Shown: one piece after another, positions 14,124-15,227 of the stretch | How the letters are laid out: each line of letters starts with the position of its first letter | Position numbering within the stretch: the stretch's first letter is position 1 | Assembly (NCBI GenBank): GCA_963581185.1 | Contig: CAUZOB010000121.1 | Coordinates: forward strand, 1-15,227 | Reading direction: 5' to 3' | Source: SAT2750 sp963581185 | GTDB taxonomy: Bacteria; Planctomycetota; Planctomycetia; Pirellulales; Pirellulaceae | DNA length: 15,227 bases | Program-made: the position numbers and the translations under genes | Notes under the pieces: generated by a model | What the model was told of the DNA's origin: nothing | Databases searched by the model: none | The model's input: the letters and a program-made list of their open reading frames with translations, nothing else

Positions 14124-14819
14124 ATGCTTGAGCTCCTGGACATCAAAAAGTCTTTTCCGCTGCCTGGTGGCAGACAGTTGCCGATCCTGTCTATTCCGAA
14201 ATTCAGCGTGGCTGAAGGTGAACAGGTGGTACTGGTGGGTCGCAGCGGTGGCGGCAAGACGACCTTACTGCACTTGATCGCTGGCATCACGCGACTCGAT
14301 TCAGGACAGATTATTTTCCAGGACAAGTCGATCGGCACGCTCTCCGAACCGGCCTATGACCGTTTTCGTGCTGCCTGGATGGGTTACGTGTTCCAGACGT
14401 TCAACCTGCTGCCTGCTTTCACAGCGCTTGAAAACGTCCTGCTGGGAATGACCTTTGCCCGTAAAGCGGTCGATCGCGGCCGCGCCAGGATCTTGCTCGA
14501 GCGGGTCGGCCTCAAGGACCGCTTGCACCACCGTCCAGCGGCCATGTCGGTCGGCGAGCAGCAGCGAGTTGCTGTTGCCCGTGCCCTGGCCAACCGCCCC
14601 CGTTTGCTGCTGGCAGACGAACCGACCGCCAATATTGATCCGGCCAACCAGCAGAAGATCGTCGACCTGATTCGTGAAACTGCCCTGGAAGAGAAGATCT
14701 CCCTGATCATGGTGACTCATTCAACAGAAGTTGCCAGCCAGTTTGATCGAGTTGACCAACTGGACGAGATCAACGAGTTGTCCGCCGGCGCCGAACCGAC
14801 TGCAACAGAAACCACCTGA
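14124..14819 (+). CDS. ABC transporter ATP-binding protein, LolD/MacB type
   Basis: This 231-residue ABC ATPase belongs to the group that serves FtsX-like permeases (LolD, MacB, FtsE). Walker A is GRSGGGKTT (39-47), the Q loop is VFQTFNLLP (Q91), the signature is MSVGEQQ (141-147) in place of LSGGQ, Walker B is LLLADEP (161-167), and the H loop is MVTH (H199). The FNLLP after the Q loop and TANIDP after Walker B are typical of the LolD/MacB group. The signature variant with Val for the first Gly occurs within this family and need not impair activity. It starts 109 bases after smpB, so it may have its own promoter, and the permease gene follows after 16 bases. The cargo, whether lipoprotein, peptide or drug, cannot be told. 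Confidence 0.9.
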   Translation: MLELLDIKKSFPLPGGRQLPILSIPKFSVAEGEQVVLVGRSGGGKTTLLHLIAGITRLDSGQIIFQDKSIGTLSEPAYDRFRAAWMGYVFQTFNLLPAFTALENVLLGMTFARKAVDRGRARILLERVGLKDRLHHRPAAMSVGEQQRVAVARALANRPRLLLADEPTANIDPANQQKIVDLIRETALEEKISLIMVTHSTEVASQFDRVDQLDEINELSAGAEPTATETT

Positions 14820-14835
14820 CAAATCACGAGCACCG

Positions 14836-15227
14836 ATGAGCCTGTTTGCCATAGCACTGCGCAGTATCAAGCAACGAAGCCTGGCTTCGGTGTTGACCTG
14901 TTTCTCGATGGCGCTCGGCGTCTCGCTGATGGTCGCGGTGATCACGATTCATGGCGTCGTCCAGGACTCGTTCCGCGTCGGCGAGCAACTTGGTTTCAAC
15001 ATCCTCGTCGGGCCGAAGGGTGGCAAGCTCCAATTGACGCTCAATTCGGTCTACTACCTCGATCAGCCGATCGAGAATATTCCCTACGCTTACTACCTTG
15101 AGTTCAAGCAGCAGGCCGATCGGCAGGCCGACTATCGGCATTCGCTCGCCAACAAGGCAGACCAGCTGCACTGGGAGTTGACCGATGCAACCCAGCAGCT
15201 GGCTGAGCTGGGAGCGGGCAGTGGCTC
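14836..15227 (+). CDS. FtsX/MacB-like ABC permease (3' truncated by window)
   Basis: The first 130 codons of an inner-membrane ABC permease are visible from ATG 14836, and the frame is open to the edge. A short amphipathic start (SLFAIALRSIKQRS) leads into one transmembrane helix at about residues 18-42 (LASVLTCFSMALGVSLMV). The chain then enters a periplasmic-type region with GFNILVGPKGGKLQLTLNS, a segment shared by MacB_PCD-type proteins, and a charged, Gln-rich stretch. This one-helix-then-large-outer-domain plan fits MacB/LolC/FtsX permeases, whose other three helices would lie beyond the window. It follows the ATPase gene by 16 bases and is surely its partner. Ribosome binding is weak (GAG at 14828-14830). 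Confidence 0.85.
   Translation, partial: MSLFAIALRSIKQRSLASVLTCFSMALGVSLMVAVITIHGVVQDSFRVGEQLGFNILVGPKGGKLQLTLNSVYYLDQPIENIPYAYYLEFKQQADRQADYRHSLANKADQLHWELTDATQQLAELGAGSG

Overview
The window looks like a piece of a moderately GC-rich bacterial chromosome, most likely from a planctomycete of the Pirellula/Rhodopirellula type. The main reasons are a giant single-ORF UvrA carrying two complete UvrA units, a divergent LipB next to LipA, and several proteins that resemble conserved planctomycete hypotheticals. This assignment rests on my knowledge of family architectures, not on a search. I see no transposase, integrase, CRISPR array or phage gene.

Layout. Positions 1-921 hold the 3' part of ribD (riboflavin synthesis), followed by a tRNA-Arg(UCG) at 1006-1079. 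A rightward cluster follows: ilvN and ilvC (branched-chain amino acid synthesis), a radical SAM protein of unknown substrate, and a small two-helix membrane protein. These genes are tightly spaced or overlap by ATGA, so they probably form one operon. Next is the dominant gene, a 2300-residue UvrA-like protein (4117-11019) with four ABC ATPase domains and an unassigned C-terminal extension of about 320 residues. It is followed after 11 bases by a hypothetical protein with CBM9-like sequence features. On the minus strand lie lipB and lipA (protein lipoylation), overlapping by 11 bases and convergent with the uvrA unit. The lipB product lacks both usual catalytic residues. Divergent from lipB is smpB (trans-translation). 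After it come a LolD/MacB-type ABC ATPase and the start of its FtsX-like permease, which runs off the right edge.

How the genes fit together. Most are housekeeping genes: riboflavin, valine/isoleucine/leucine, lipoate, ribosome rescue and DNA repair. The unusual content is concentrated in three places. These are the tetra-ABC UvrA with its internally duplicated tail, the LipB homologue without catalytic Lys and Cys but paired with an intact LipA, and two small hypothetical genes that travel with ilvNC and uvrA. Transcription signals are weakly readable here, so promoter and terminator calls carry low confidence.
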